Assembly: GCA_003649845.1 (NCBI GenBank)
Contig: QMTB01000035.1
Coordinates: 1 to 10,285 of the forward strand
DNA length: 10,285 bases
Direction: 5' to 3'
Origin: Thermoplasmata archaeon
Lineage (GTDB): Archaea > Thermoplasmatota > E2 > DHVEG-1
Below are positions 1-5,432 of this stretch, piece after piece. The translations under genes were made by a program, and so were the position numbers. A model generated the notes under the pieces. That model searched no databases. It had not been told where the DNA came from and was given only the letters and a program-made list of their open reading frames with translations. How positions within the stretch are numbered: the first letter of the stretch is position 1; every line of letters begins with the position of its first letter.

Positions 1-70
1 CCATATCACCAACTAAGTTGCGATATAGCTGAGCTTCACATCCGTGTCCTCACCGGACCTTCATCTTCCA
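1..70 (-). ncRNA. Putative structured non-coding RNA, cut by the left edge
   Basis: This stretch is much richer in G+C than the adjoining spacer and follows a clear leftward TATA-like box (86-96) by about 25 nt. The leftward transcript has no useful reading frame; the ATG near 69 stops after 11 codons. It can fold: GUCC/GGAC closes a 5-nt loop (positions 46-49 with 55-58), and a second stem pairs 3-13 with 17-26 with one bulged base around a UUA loop. Positions 31-49 read as a 19-nt string that, compared from memory, matches the 5S rRNA loop C consensus at 16 of 19 bases. No partner for 5S helix II is visible, and the distance to the TATA box is too short, so I do not call it 5S rRNA. Identity unknown; the 3' end is outside the window. 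Confidence 0.35.
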
Positions 71-85
71 TCGTAAATAGCCAAC

Positions 86-96
86 TTATTTATATA
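86..96 (-). promoter_or_regulatory. TATA-like box for the leftward RNA candidate
   Basis: On the minus strand this reads TATATAAATAA, a strong archaeal TATA match. The predicted start is about 25 nt downstream, near position 67-70, at the edge of the GC-rich foldable stretch. It is the main reason for thinking that a transcription unit begins here. Confidence 0.5.
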
Positions 97-263
97 GGTT
101 GCGTTTTTCTGTATCCTGTCAACAGATATAGATAACGTCATATCAAGATAATCACCTAATTATTCACCTGCATAATTTCTCCTTATCATCAAATTAATAT
201 CTCGTCAATTGACTTAAATAAAATTTGAATATAAATTAAAAGAAAAAATAGAGAGAATAGATT

Positions 264-548
264 TTATCTATCCTGCGGTGTGTTAACCTCCTCCACAATT
301 TTGATACCTGCCGAAACTCCATCAATAGAATGGATCTCTGCTCCGCAGCTGATAATTGTCTTCTCAACCTGTCTATAATCTATATTTGGACCTTCGATAG
401 TTACCTTTACACTGTCCGTCTTTGCATCAACCTCATCTAGAGAAACATTTACACCTGATACCCCTTCAAGATCACTAAGCATCTCAGCAAGCTCGATAAT
501 AGATGGGGAGTGCGGTTTGAGTACATCCAATATCAATCGTTTTATCAT
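264..548 (-). CDS. DUF211 family protein
   Basis: A 94-residue protein recognised by its opening, MIKRLILDVLKPHSPSIIEL, and by the HSIDGVSAGIKIVEEV segment near the end, both typical of the archaeal DUF211 family. The family forms a small ferredoxin-like alpha/beta fold that assembles into rings; its biological role is not established. The length fits a complete member. I place the start at the ATG at 548 because family members begin just before this (I/K)RL(I/V)LDVLKP segment. A TTG at 554 would add two residues and has GGAG nine bases upstream, so it remains possible. A TATA-like ATATAATT at 577-584 lies about 30 nt upstream. The zinc-ribbon gene ends 50-60 bp upstream on the same strand, so the two may be partly co-transcribed. 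Confidence 0.88.
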   Translation of the reverse strand: MIKRLILDVLKPHSPSIIELAEMLSDLEGVSGVNVSLDEVDAKTDSVKVTIEGPNIDYRQVEKTIISCGAEIHSIDGVSAGIKIVEEVNTPQDR

Positions 549-576
549 ACCCAATCTGGAACTCTCCGATACCTCT

Positions 577-584
577 AATTATAT
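577..584 (-). promoter_or_regulatory. TATA-like box before the DUF211 gene
   Basis: The minus strand reads GGATATAATTAGAGG here, 29-36 nt upstream of the preferred ATG at 548. This suggests a short leader and a promoter independent of the upstream zinc-ribbon gene. Confidence 0.4.
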
Positions 585-606
585 CCAATATTAATAAATC
601 TTTGCT

Positions 607-828
607 CTATTCTTTAAATATGCACGTAAATTCATCTTCCTTACCATTGATCTTAGCGTTAAGCAGACCTAGAGCCATCCGAGCCTCTCTGAGATCATCG
701 GTTTTAAAAAATATTCTAAGGTGTTTAGTAGACAAACGTTTACCACATTTAAAACAAGTAACATTTTTAACATTATCTTCTATAACTCTCGGTGTTTTAC
801 AATTTGGACATACAACAACATAGAACAT
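607..828 (-). CDS. Small zinc-ribbon protein (DUF1922/DUF5817-like)
   Basis: A 73-residue protein with two cysteine pairs, CPNC at residues 8-11 and CFKC at 25-28, separated as in a rubredoxin-like zinc ribbon. After the ribbon comes a short basic and helical tail (RIFFKTDDLREARMAL). That arrangement, a ribbon followed by a 'K/R-x-F-x-x-T/A-D-D-x-x-x-A' stretch, resembles the archaeal DUF1922 and DUF5817 families, whose function is unknown; nucleic-acid or protein contact is the usual guess for such ribbons. The ATG at 828 has no clear Shine-Dalgarno sequence, but a TATA element at 851-862 lies 24-34 nt upstream, which fits a nearly leaderless mRNA. The same element faces tRNA-Tyr on the other strand. 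Confidence 0.8.
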   Translation of the reverse strand: MFYVVVCPNCKTPRVIEDNVKNVTCFKCGKRLSTKHLRIFFKTDDLREARMALGLLNAKINGKEDEFTCIFKE

Positions 829-851
829 TTCCAGTTACAGTAACCTTAACT

Positions 852-862
852 AATAAATATAA
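852..862. promoter_or_regulatory. Shared divergent TATA element (zinc ribbon / tRNA-Tyr)
   Basis: The plus strand reads AATAAATATAA and the minus strand TTATATTTATT. The element lies about 26-36 nt before tRNA-Tyr (888) to the right and 24-34 nt before the ATG at 828 to the left. No second TATA-like sequence is evident in the 59-bp gap, so one element probably serves both directions. This is an inference from spacing. Confidence 0.45.
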
Positions 863-887
863 CTATTGCTATTCGGTTTTTCATACA

Positions 888-977
888 CCCGCCTTAGCTC
901 AGACTGGCCGGAGCGGCCGGCTGTAGACTCTAGAGGCTGAAACCGGCAGGTCCCCGGTTCAAATCCGGGAGGCGGGA
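888..977 (+). tRNA. tRNA-Tyr (anticodon GTA) with a 15-nt intron
   Basis: A full cloverleaf is visible. The acceptor stem pairs CCCGCCT (888-894) with AGGCGGG (970-976), followed by discriminator A977; CCA is not encoded. The D stem is GCTC/GAGC, the anticodon stem GCCGG (916-920) with CCGGC (943-947), and the T arm CCCGG-TTCAAAT-CCGGG. C1:G72 is the archaeal and eukaryotic tyrosine identity pair and agrees with the GTA anticodon at 923-925. The anticodon loop is 22 nt instead of 7. Removing ACTCTAGAGGCTGAA (927-941) between G37 and A38 restores the normal loop CTGTAGA. G37 is the type of residue methylated by Trm5, whose gene follows 51 bp downstream. Confidence 0.97.
927..941 (+). other. 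tRNA-Tyr intron at canonical position 37/38
   Basis: A 15-nt insert, one of the shorter archaeal tRNA introns. The geometry of a bulge-helix-bulge splice site is present: a 3-nt 5' bulge (A36, G37 | A), a central 4-position helix of C32-U35 with intron GCUG, a 3-nt 3' bulge (AA | A38), then the anticodon stem. One central pair is U:U, so the motif is a relaxed one. The intron middle, CUCUAGAG, is palindromic and would form only a minimal hairpin. The expected enzyme is the archaeal tRNA splicing endonuclease. Confidence 0.9.
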
Positions 978-1001
978 CTTCCTTTCCATTTTTCATATAT
1001 C

Positions 1002-1009
1002 ATATAAAT
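1002..1009 (+). promoter_or_regulatory. TATA-like box before trm5
   Basis: ATATAAAT lies about 20-27 nt before the first ATG at 1029 and 29-36 nt before the second at 1038. Either start would be leaderless or nearly so, which fits the lack of a good Shine-Dalgarno sequence. Confidence 0.45.
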
Positions 1010-1028
1010 TATTAGATGACTGGGATAT

Positions 1029-2081
1029 ATGATACATATGGAAATAAATGTAATAGAGAGTCTAGCTGTTAAAATTCCGATAAAAAAAGGCGAGGAAATT
1101 CGAAGATATCTATCATATAGAAATATCCTCAGGAAGGATCTTAAAATCAGAAAACAAGGAGACTATCTTCTTTTGCCGATAACAAATTCAGATGAAAAGA
1201 TTTCTTTTCCAATAGTAAAAGAAAAATTCGAGTTGCATAAACAAAAGATAAGATCATATAAAGATCTCCTAACGAATCTGGGTATACCACTAGATAAATT
1301 CCCAACATCCTTTGATATAGTTGGAGATATAATCCTTATGAAAATTCCATCAGAGTTAACTGAATATAGAAATATGATAGGGAATGCATTGCTAAAAGTT
1401 CATCCGCATATCAGAAGTGTTTATAATATTAAACCCGTCAGTGGTGAACTAAGAACTAGAGAAGTAGAAATTATAGCTGGTGAAGATAGAAGCATAACGA
1501 TTCATAAAGAATATGGCGCATTATTTCATATAGATATAGCAAAAACTTTCTATTCACCTAGACTTGCAGCGGAACGCAGAAGAATAGTCTCTCTGGTTAG
1601 AGATGAAGAGGTAATATTAGATATGTTTACAGGGGTTGCTCCTTTCCCTGTTTTAATTGCAAAATATGCAAATCCTAAAAAAATTTATGCAATTGATAAA
1701 AATAAAGAGGCAATATCTTTTGCAAGGAGAAACATAGCTATTAATGGAGTAGAAGATGTAGTGGAGCTTATACAGGGAGATGCTAGAGATATAAGGGATA
1801 TTCTATTAGATACCAAGGTTGACAGGGTAATTATGAATCTACCTTTCTCTGCATATAAATTCATCCCATATGCTCTAAAGGTTATAAAACCAAGGGCAAC
1901 GATACACTACTATGATATACTAAGAGAGGATTCATTGGAGAAACGTAAGAGGGAACTGGAAGATATTTCATTTAAATATGATTTCAATCTATATTTTAAA
2001 GATGTTAGAAAGATTAAAACTTATGCACCACGAGAGTTTTATATAGGAATGGATATTATGGCTGTGAAAAAGCCGATGTAG
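1029..2081 (+). CDS. trm5: tRNA (guanine(37)-N1)-methyltransferase, Trm5 family
   Basis: This enzyme transfers a methyl group from S-adenosylmethionine to N1 of G37 next to the anticodon, preventing +1 frameshifts. The 350-residue protein has the three Trm5 parts: a small N-terminal D1 domain (about 1-65), a linker and D2 (about 70-170), and a Rossmann methyltransferase domain. Visible motifs are FYSPRLAAER (174-183), the SAM-binding ILDMFTGVAPFPV (196-208), the acidic D223 of motif II, NIAING (235-240) and the MNLP motif (269-272). The length is close to characterised archaeal Trm5 (about 340). An in-frame ATG at 1038 would shorten it by three residues and is equally possible. The stop codon (2079-2081) lies inside the tRNA-Thr gene, so the last residues, KPM, are encoded by tRNA sequence. 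Confidence 0.95.
   Translation: MIHMEINVIESLAVKIPIKKGEEIRRYLSYRNILRKDLKIRKQGDYLLLPITNSDEKISFPIVKEKFELHKQKIRSYKDLLTNLGIPLDKFPTSFDIVGDIILMKIPSELTEYRNMIGNALLKVHPHIRSVYNIKPVSGELRTREVEIIAGEDRSITIHKEYGALFHIDIAKTFYSPRLAAERRRIVSLVRDEEVILDMFTGVAPFPVLIAKYANPKKIYAIDKNKEAISFARRNIAINGVEDVVELIQGDARDIRDILLDTKVDRVIMNLPFSAYKFIPYALKVIKPRATIHYYDILREDSLEKRKRELEDISFKYDFNLYFKDVRKIKTYAPREFYIGMDIMAVKKPM
2037..2045 (+). promoter_or_regulatory. Candidate internal TATA box for tRNA-Thr within trm5
   Basis: TTTTATATA occurs inside the trm5 reading frame, 27-35 nt before the first base of tRNA-Thr (2072). This spacing is right for an archaeal promoter, so the tRNA could be transcribed independently of trm5. AT-rich coding sequence yields such strings by chance, so support is moderate. 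Confidence 0.4.
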
Positions 2082-2145
2082 CTTAGCCCGGTAGAGCGGC
2101 TGACTTGTAATCAGCAGGTCGGGGGTTCAAATCCCTCCATCGGCT
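2072..2145 (+). tRNA. tRNA-Thr (anticodon TGT)
   Basis: A complete intronless cloverleaf of 74 nt. The acceptor stem pairs GCCGATG (2072-2078) with CATCGGC (2138-2144), followed by discriminator T2145; CCA is not encoded. The anticodon stem is GCTGA/TCAGC with loop CTTGTAA, giving anticodon TGT at 2106-2108, which reads ACA threonine codons. The T arm is GGGGG-TTCAAAT-CCCTC with one G:T pair. Its first ten bases overlap the end of trm5 on the same strand, and its last base directly adjoins the stop codon of the convergent surface-protein gene, so it has no spacer on either side. Confidence 0.97.
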
Positions 2146-4215
2146 TTACCAACGACGTTTTCTATCTGCTAGTAATATGAATATTGCTAGTAGTAGTAAT
2201 GAATATCCAAATCCAGGTGTCTTCTCCTCCACTGCTTTTTCAATAGTAATAGTATCTTGTGCAACATCTGTCTTACCATGATCATCTGTAACGGTAAGTA
2301 TAACCAAATATGTTCCTGGTTCTGTATATATATGAGTTGTAATAACACCATAACCAATACTCCCATCACCAAAATTCCATGTATAATTAACGATATTTCC
2401 ATCTGGGTCACTACTGTTTACACCATTAAACACTATATCTTCACTTGTTCTTCCGGATTCAGGGGTTTGAATAATAGCAATAGGTTTCTGATTTGGTACA
2501 CCTCTGATAGCAGCTGTTGTGATAGAAGTATCAGTAGTACCAAGGTTATCTATAACAGTGAGAGTAACTGTATAATCGCCTGGACTTTTATAGGTATGCA
2601 CAGGTTTCTCTGCTAGTATCTCACTAGTTCCATCGCCGAAATTCCATCTATAAAATTTTATTTCTCCATCTGAATCATAGCTATTAGATCCATCAAATGT
2701 TATAGGTTCATCTGGTGCTGCACTATAAGGTCCACCTGCATCAGCTACAGGAGGGTTATTATTTGGCGGTGTAACCATTGTAGTGAAAAACCATGTATCC
2801 GAACGGTTTTCCTGTAAACTATCATTAGCTATGGTATACCATGCAAATGTTGTATCAAAAGGTTGAGTAAAGGAATATTTAGCAGTTCCACCACTTGGAA
2901 CTTTTTTATCTATTCCAAGAAGTTCATTGGTATCAGCACGATAGAAATATACTGTCAAATAATCACTATCTGAATCCTCTACATCTACTTGTAAGGTTAT
3001 TTTCAAACCTACTCCTGTTGCAGTATCCTCTGGCCTGGGGTTAGTCGGCTTATCCGGCGGTTTTAGAAAGAAACCGAGAGGGAAATTGTCTATGACACCA
3101 TTTTTATTATAGGGTCTATCTCCTATTCCATCTCGATTTCTATCAATATAGTTATAATCATCCCAGTAATTCCCTTCTGCGTTTTTACTCCATTGATTAC
3201 TACCTTCCTCTCTAGCACTCATACCGTTATCTCTAAATGTATTATGGTAGATAATATTATTAGTACTGCTGGGTAGTGTATATATACCAGAGGCAGATGA
3301 ATTAGAAAAAGAGTTATTTTCTATTGTATTTGAAGAACCTGCAAGGGTAATTCCTCTATTGTTATAGTTGAAGCTATTTTTATATATATTAATAGAAGTA
3401 CCTTCCAAATAGATTCCAATACCTGTATTATTGATGGTATTATATCTTATTTTGCCGGTGGTGCCATAATCTAGATATATACCATAGTAATCTATTGATG
3501 AAATAGAGTTATTACTGATGTTAACCATTTCGCATTTAGTTACATAAACCCCTTGATTAGAGTTGCTAATATAGTTTCCATATACCCTATTATTATCTGA
3601 AGAGCTGAGATAGATGGCATATTGAGAACAGTTTCCTATTATATTATTGAATATATCATTAGTGTCAGAGCCTTCTCCACATATCCCACGAGCAGTGTTA
3701 TTAATAGTATTCCCGCTGATAACATTTCCTTCACCAGAGGAGGATAGATATATAGCATAACTCTTTGTATTATTAAGGTGATTACCTTGGATAACGACAT
3801 TATCTGCTTCTATCGCAATTAAAGCACCTATGGGAGAACTTTTATGATCTCCAACATCACTTATAGTGAAATCTTGTATCTCTGCATAATCTGCTTTTAC
3901 CTCTATAGTGTATCTTTTATCTGTCCTAGTATCAATTATACTAGGTTTTCCATCTATACTACCCCATAGTCTAACTCTCTTATCTACAACAATAGTTTCA
4001 TCATATGAACCACCAAAAACATAGATTGTATCACCCTCATCGGCGATATCTATAGCGTGTTGTATACTAGTATACGGCCTCTCAGCTGTACCATCACTAT
4101 AACCTTTATAAGATGAGTCAACATAGATATCTTTACTCTCACTGATAACCATGGAGGTTGATAAACTCCATGCTAATGTAATAAATAATAAAATCCATAT
4201 CCTTTTACCGTTCAT
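2146..4215 (-). CDS. Exported beta-helix/PKD surface protein with PGF-CTERM-like tail
   Basis: A 689-residue protein starting at the ATG at 4215. Residues 1-25 form a signal peptide (basic MNGKR, then a hydrophobic core). Residues 30-85 (IYVDSS...) open a right-handed parallel beta-helix, continued to about 335 by repeats of the 'N-x-I-x-x-N...GIYL' type. The segment GNYWDDYNYIDRNRDGIGD near 347 is the typical end of NosD/carbohydrate-binding beta-helix domains. A fibronectin-like domain (about 385-480) and two PKD domains (about 488-572 and 577-660, each with WNFGDG) follow. The end, TPGFG, a hydrophobic segment and RKRRW, resembles the PGF-CTERM signal cut by archaeosortase and lipid-anchored at the surface. 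Substrate unknown; cell-surface or polysaccharide contact is plausible. An in-frame GTG at 4230 would add five residues but begins outside the natural signal peptide. Confidence 0.9.
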   Translation of the reverse strand: MNGKRIWILLFITLAWSLSTSMVISESKDIYVDSSYKGYSDGTAERPYTSIQHAIDIADEGDTIYVFGGSYDETIVVDKRVRLWGSIDGKPSIIDTRTDKRYTIEVKADYAEIQDFTISDVGDHKSSPIGALIAIEADNVVIQGNHLNNTKSYAIYLSSSGEGNVISGNTINNTARGICGEGSDTNDIFNNIIGNCSQYAIYLSSSDNNRVYGNYISNSNQGVYVTKCEMVNISNNSISSIDYYGIYLDYGTTGKIRYNTINNTGIGIYLEGTSINIYKNSFNYNNRGITLAGSSNTIENNSFSNSSASGIYTLPSSTNNIIYHNTFRDNGMSAREEGSNQWSKNAEGNYWDDYNYIDRNRDGIGDRPYNKNGVIDNFPLGFFLKPPDKPTNPRPEDTATGVGLKITLQVDVEDSDSDYLTVYFYRADTNELLGIDKKVPSGGTAKYSFTQPFDTTFAWYTIANDSLQENRSDTWFFTTMVTPPNNNPPVADAGGPYSAAPDEPITFDGSNSYDSDGEIKFYRWNFGDGTSEILAEKPVHTYKSPGDYTVTLTVIDNLGTTDTSITTAAIRGVPNQKPIAIIQTPESGRTSEDIVFNGVNSSDPDGNIVNYTWNFGDGSIGYGVITTHIYTEPGTYLVILTVTDDHGKTDVAQDTITIEKAVEEKTPGFGYSLLLLAIFILLADRKRRW

Positions 4216-4250
4216 GGTAATCCCATCCACTCAAAATAAAAAAGGTGAAA

Positions 4251-4262
4251 AGGTTTATAGTT
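4251..4262. promoter_or_regulatory. Candidate shared divergent TATA element (surface protein / coaD)
   Basis: GTTTATAG on the plus strand and CTATAAAC on the minus strand lie in the 80-bp gap between the two start codons. Counting about 25 nt from the element gives starts near 4282 rightward (14-nt leader before ATG 4296) and near 4232 leftward (about 17-nt leader before ATG 4215). No better TATA-like sequence is visible in the gap. Confidence 0.4.
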
Positions 4263-4295
4263 TTTTCTACCGATTTGAAATTCAAATTGATATTT

Positions 4296-4763
4296 ATGAA
4301 GGGAAAAAAAGTTTGTATAGGTGGAACATTCAATATATTTCATAGAGGACATAAGAAATTAATAGATACTGCATTGGAATTAGCAGGAAGAAATGGCGAG
4401 GTATTTATTGGTTTATCCAGTGGCAAATTAGAGTCTCAAAAGAAAAAACCAGTGAAACCTTTCTCAGAGAGAAAACAATGTATAGAGGAGTACATTAGAG
4501 ATAAAAAATTTGAAGGACATCTTGAGATCATACCGATAGAGAATAGATTTGGTTTAACACTTATCGAAGATTTTGATATAATAGTTGTATCACCTGAAAC
4601 TTTTTCAACTGCTCTAGAGATAAATAGAAAGAGAGAGGAGCTTGGTAGGAAACCTATCAAGATAGTGGAAGTACCTTTTGTACTTGCAGAGGATGGAAAA
4701 CCTATTAGTAGCAGTAGAATTTATAGTGGAGAGATAGATGAGGAAGGAAATATCTTAAGTTAA
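4296..4763 (+). CDS. coaD: Phosphopantetheine adenylyltransferase, archaeal type
   Basis: This enzyme joins 4'-phosphopantetheine and ATP to make dephospho-CoA, the penultimate step of coenzyme A synthesis. The 155-residue protein has the nucleotidyltransferase signature at its start, GGTFNIFHRGH (residues 9-19, with H16 and H19 of the HxGH motif), and the second signature PISSSRI (136-142) near its end. Sequence and length fit the archaeal branch (COG1019), which differs from bacterial CoaD. The open frame extends 17 codons upstream to a GTG at 4245, but family members begin a few residues before the GGTF motif, so the ATG at 4296 is preferred; there is no Shine-Dalgarno sequence. The next gene follows after 42 bp and may be partly co-transcribed. 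Confidence 0.93.
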   Translation: MKGKKVCIGGTFNIFHRGHKKLIDTALELAGRNGEVFIGLSSGKLESQKKKPVKPFSERKQCIEEYIRDKKFEGHLEIIPIENRFGLTLIEDFDIIVVSPETFSTALEINRKREELGRKPIKIVEVPFVLAEDGKPISSSRIYSGEIDEEGNILS

Positions 4764-4765
4764 GT

Positions 4766-4775
4766 TTAAATATAG
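4766..4775 (+). promoter_or_regulatory. TATA-like box before the 99-aa gene
   Basis: TTTAAATATA begins just after the coaD stop codon, 31-40 nt before ATG 4806. With the usual 25-nt spacing the mRNA start would fall near the ribosome binding site, so readthrough from coaD may also supply this gene. Confidence 0.35.
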
Positions 4776-4790
4776 TTTATTATTAACATC

Positions 4791-4800
4791 GGAGCGTGAT
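4791..4800 (+). promoter_or_regulatory. Strong Shine-Dalgarno sequence before the 99-aa gene
   Basis: GGAGCGTGAT matches the archaeal anti-Shine-Dalgarno complement GGAGGTGATC at nearly every position, with 5 nt to ATG 4806. Together with a similar site before polB it shows that this genome uses both leadered and leaderless translation. It fixes the start of the downstream gene. Confidence 0.6.
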
Positions 4801-4805
4801 ACACC

Positions 4806-5105
4806 ATGGTATATGTTATATTCGAAGTTCCATCTGAACAGCAAAGTAAAATTAATGATCTTATAAAAGATGATGTCATAAGTAGACAGAGTATTCTAAC
4901 GAGAGATGCTAGAGCGTTAAACATAGATAAGGATGTTTCATATGTAAAGATAGAGGGTAACGAGGAGGCTATTAAAAAAGCAGAAGAATTAGCAGAGGAA
5001 TTAGAGTTTAAGAAACTAGATGAAAAAGAAGCATCTGAAATAAATGATAAAATCAGAGAACAAGAAGATTCCGCTGCAGACGGCATGGGAATGATATTCG
5101 GATAA
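4806..5105 (+). CDS. Conserved-looking acidic protein of unknown function, 99 aa
   Basis: I do not recognise a named family. The start ATG at 4806 is fixed by a strong Shine-Dalgarno sequence. The predicted pattern is strand (VYVIFEVP), long helix (about 10-37), strand (VSYVKIEG, about 44-51), helix (NEEAIKKAEELAEEL), then a charged helix to about 90. This is compatible with a small alpha/beta fold of the ferredoxin type. The C-terminus is distinctive: after an acidic, alanine-containing linker it ends in DGMGMIFG, a small hydrophobic glycine-rich tail that looks like a conserved docking or capping segment. No signal peptide, membrane segment or metal-binding cysteines are present, so it is probably cytoplasmic. 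It follows coaD by 42 bp on the same strand and is followed by a T-rich terminator-like run. Confidence 0.85.
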   Translation: MVYVIFEVPSEQQSKINDLIKDDVISRQSILTRDARALNIDKDVSYVKIEGNEEAIKKAEELAEELEFKKLDEKEASEINDKIREQEDSAADGMGMIFG

Positions 5106-5111
5106 AAAACC

Positions 5112-5123
5112 TCTTTTTTCTTT
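5112..5123 (+). terminator. T-rich terminator after the 99-aa gene
   Basis: TCTTTTTTCTTT starts 7 nt after the stop codon. Archaeal transcription often ends at such T-runs without a hairpin, and none is obvious here. Confidence 0.45.
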
Positions 5124-5160
5124 GCATAATTTCTAACAGATTGATTTAATTCATCTTTCT

Positions 5161-5301
5161 CTATTTTTCAAGAAATTTAATCATGGGATATCCTGCAAAT
5201 ATGCCAATAAAATCAGATTCAACAAACAATTTATGACATAGGGTTGGCTCACTGATAAACTTATGATTTAATCTGCAGACTATTTTGATGGAAATTCTAT
5301 A
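5161..5301 (-). pseudogene. Possible C-terminal relic of a lost protein gene
   Basis: On the minus strand 46 sense codons run from just after a TGA (5302-5304) to a TAG (5161-5163). There is no usable start: the only ATG is seven codons from the end. The translation reads like real protein rather than random AT-rich sequence: it includes RLNHKFISEPTLCHKLF, then ESDFIGIFAGYPMIKFLEK, and is of less biased base composition than the adjacent AT-rich DNA. I do not recognise the family. It could be the tail of a gene that once followed the deacetylase on the same strand, or a chance open frame. No remaining upstream portion could be found. Confidence 0.3.
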
Positions 5302-5432
5302 TCAAAAATGTTATAAAATTTGTAACAAATATGATATAAAATATGTTAAAAATCTATCAAAAATGTATTGAATTATATCATATATTATATGTTTTTTTAT
5401 CATAGAATCCATAAGCTTCTTCGCTATGAATT

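Larger units (their letters stand above)
5106..5432. other. Convergent AT-rich intergenic region with short repeats
   Basis: This 327-bp gap lies between two converging genes and has no complete gene. Its left part holds a rightward T-run and an open frame on the minus strand (listed separately). Its right part is very AT-rich: TATCAAAAATGT occurs twice exactly (5300-5311 and 5355-5366), TGTTA...TAACA forms an interrupted dyad (5309-5313 with 5323-5327), and CATATATTATATG (5379-5391) is a perfect palindrome about a central T. On the minus strand the A-runs become T-runs (about 5339-5366) that could end transcription from the deacetylase gene. Confidence 0.6.

Noticed and set aside
1..70. Call as 5S rRNA
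   Set aside because: Only the loop C-like string fits. No helix II 5' strand is found and the 5' part is too short relative to the TATA box.
1..138. Rightward open frame of 45 codons from the window edge
   Set aside because: The translation is not protein-like, the stretch is foldable and GC-rich, and a strong leftward TATA box lies within it. It cannot be excluded as the tail of a gene, but support is weaker than for an RNA.
602..823. Rightward 73-codon open frame opposite the zinc-ribbon gene
   Set aside because: It is a shadow; the other strand encodes a protein with two zinc-binding cysteine pairs, and this frame has no recognisable features.
2187..2616. Other frames opposite or within the surface-protein gene
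   Set aside because: They are rich in Ile, Met and Cys as expected from shifted AT-rich repeats, and the main frame is a continuous domain protein.
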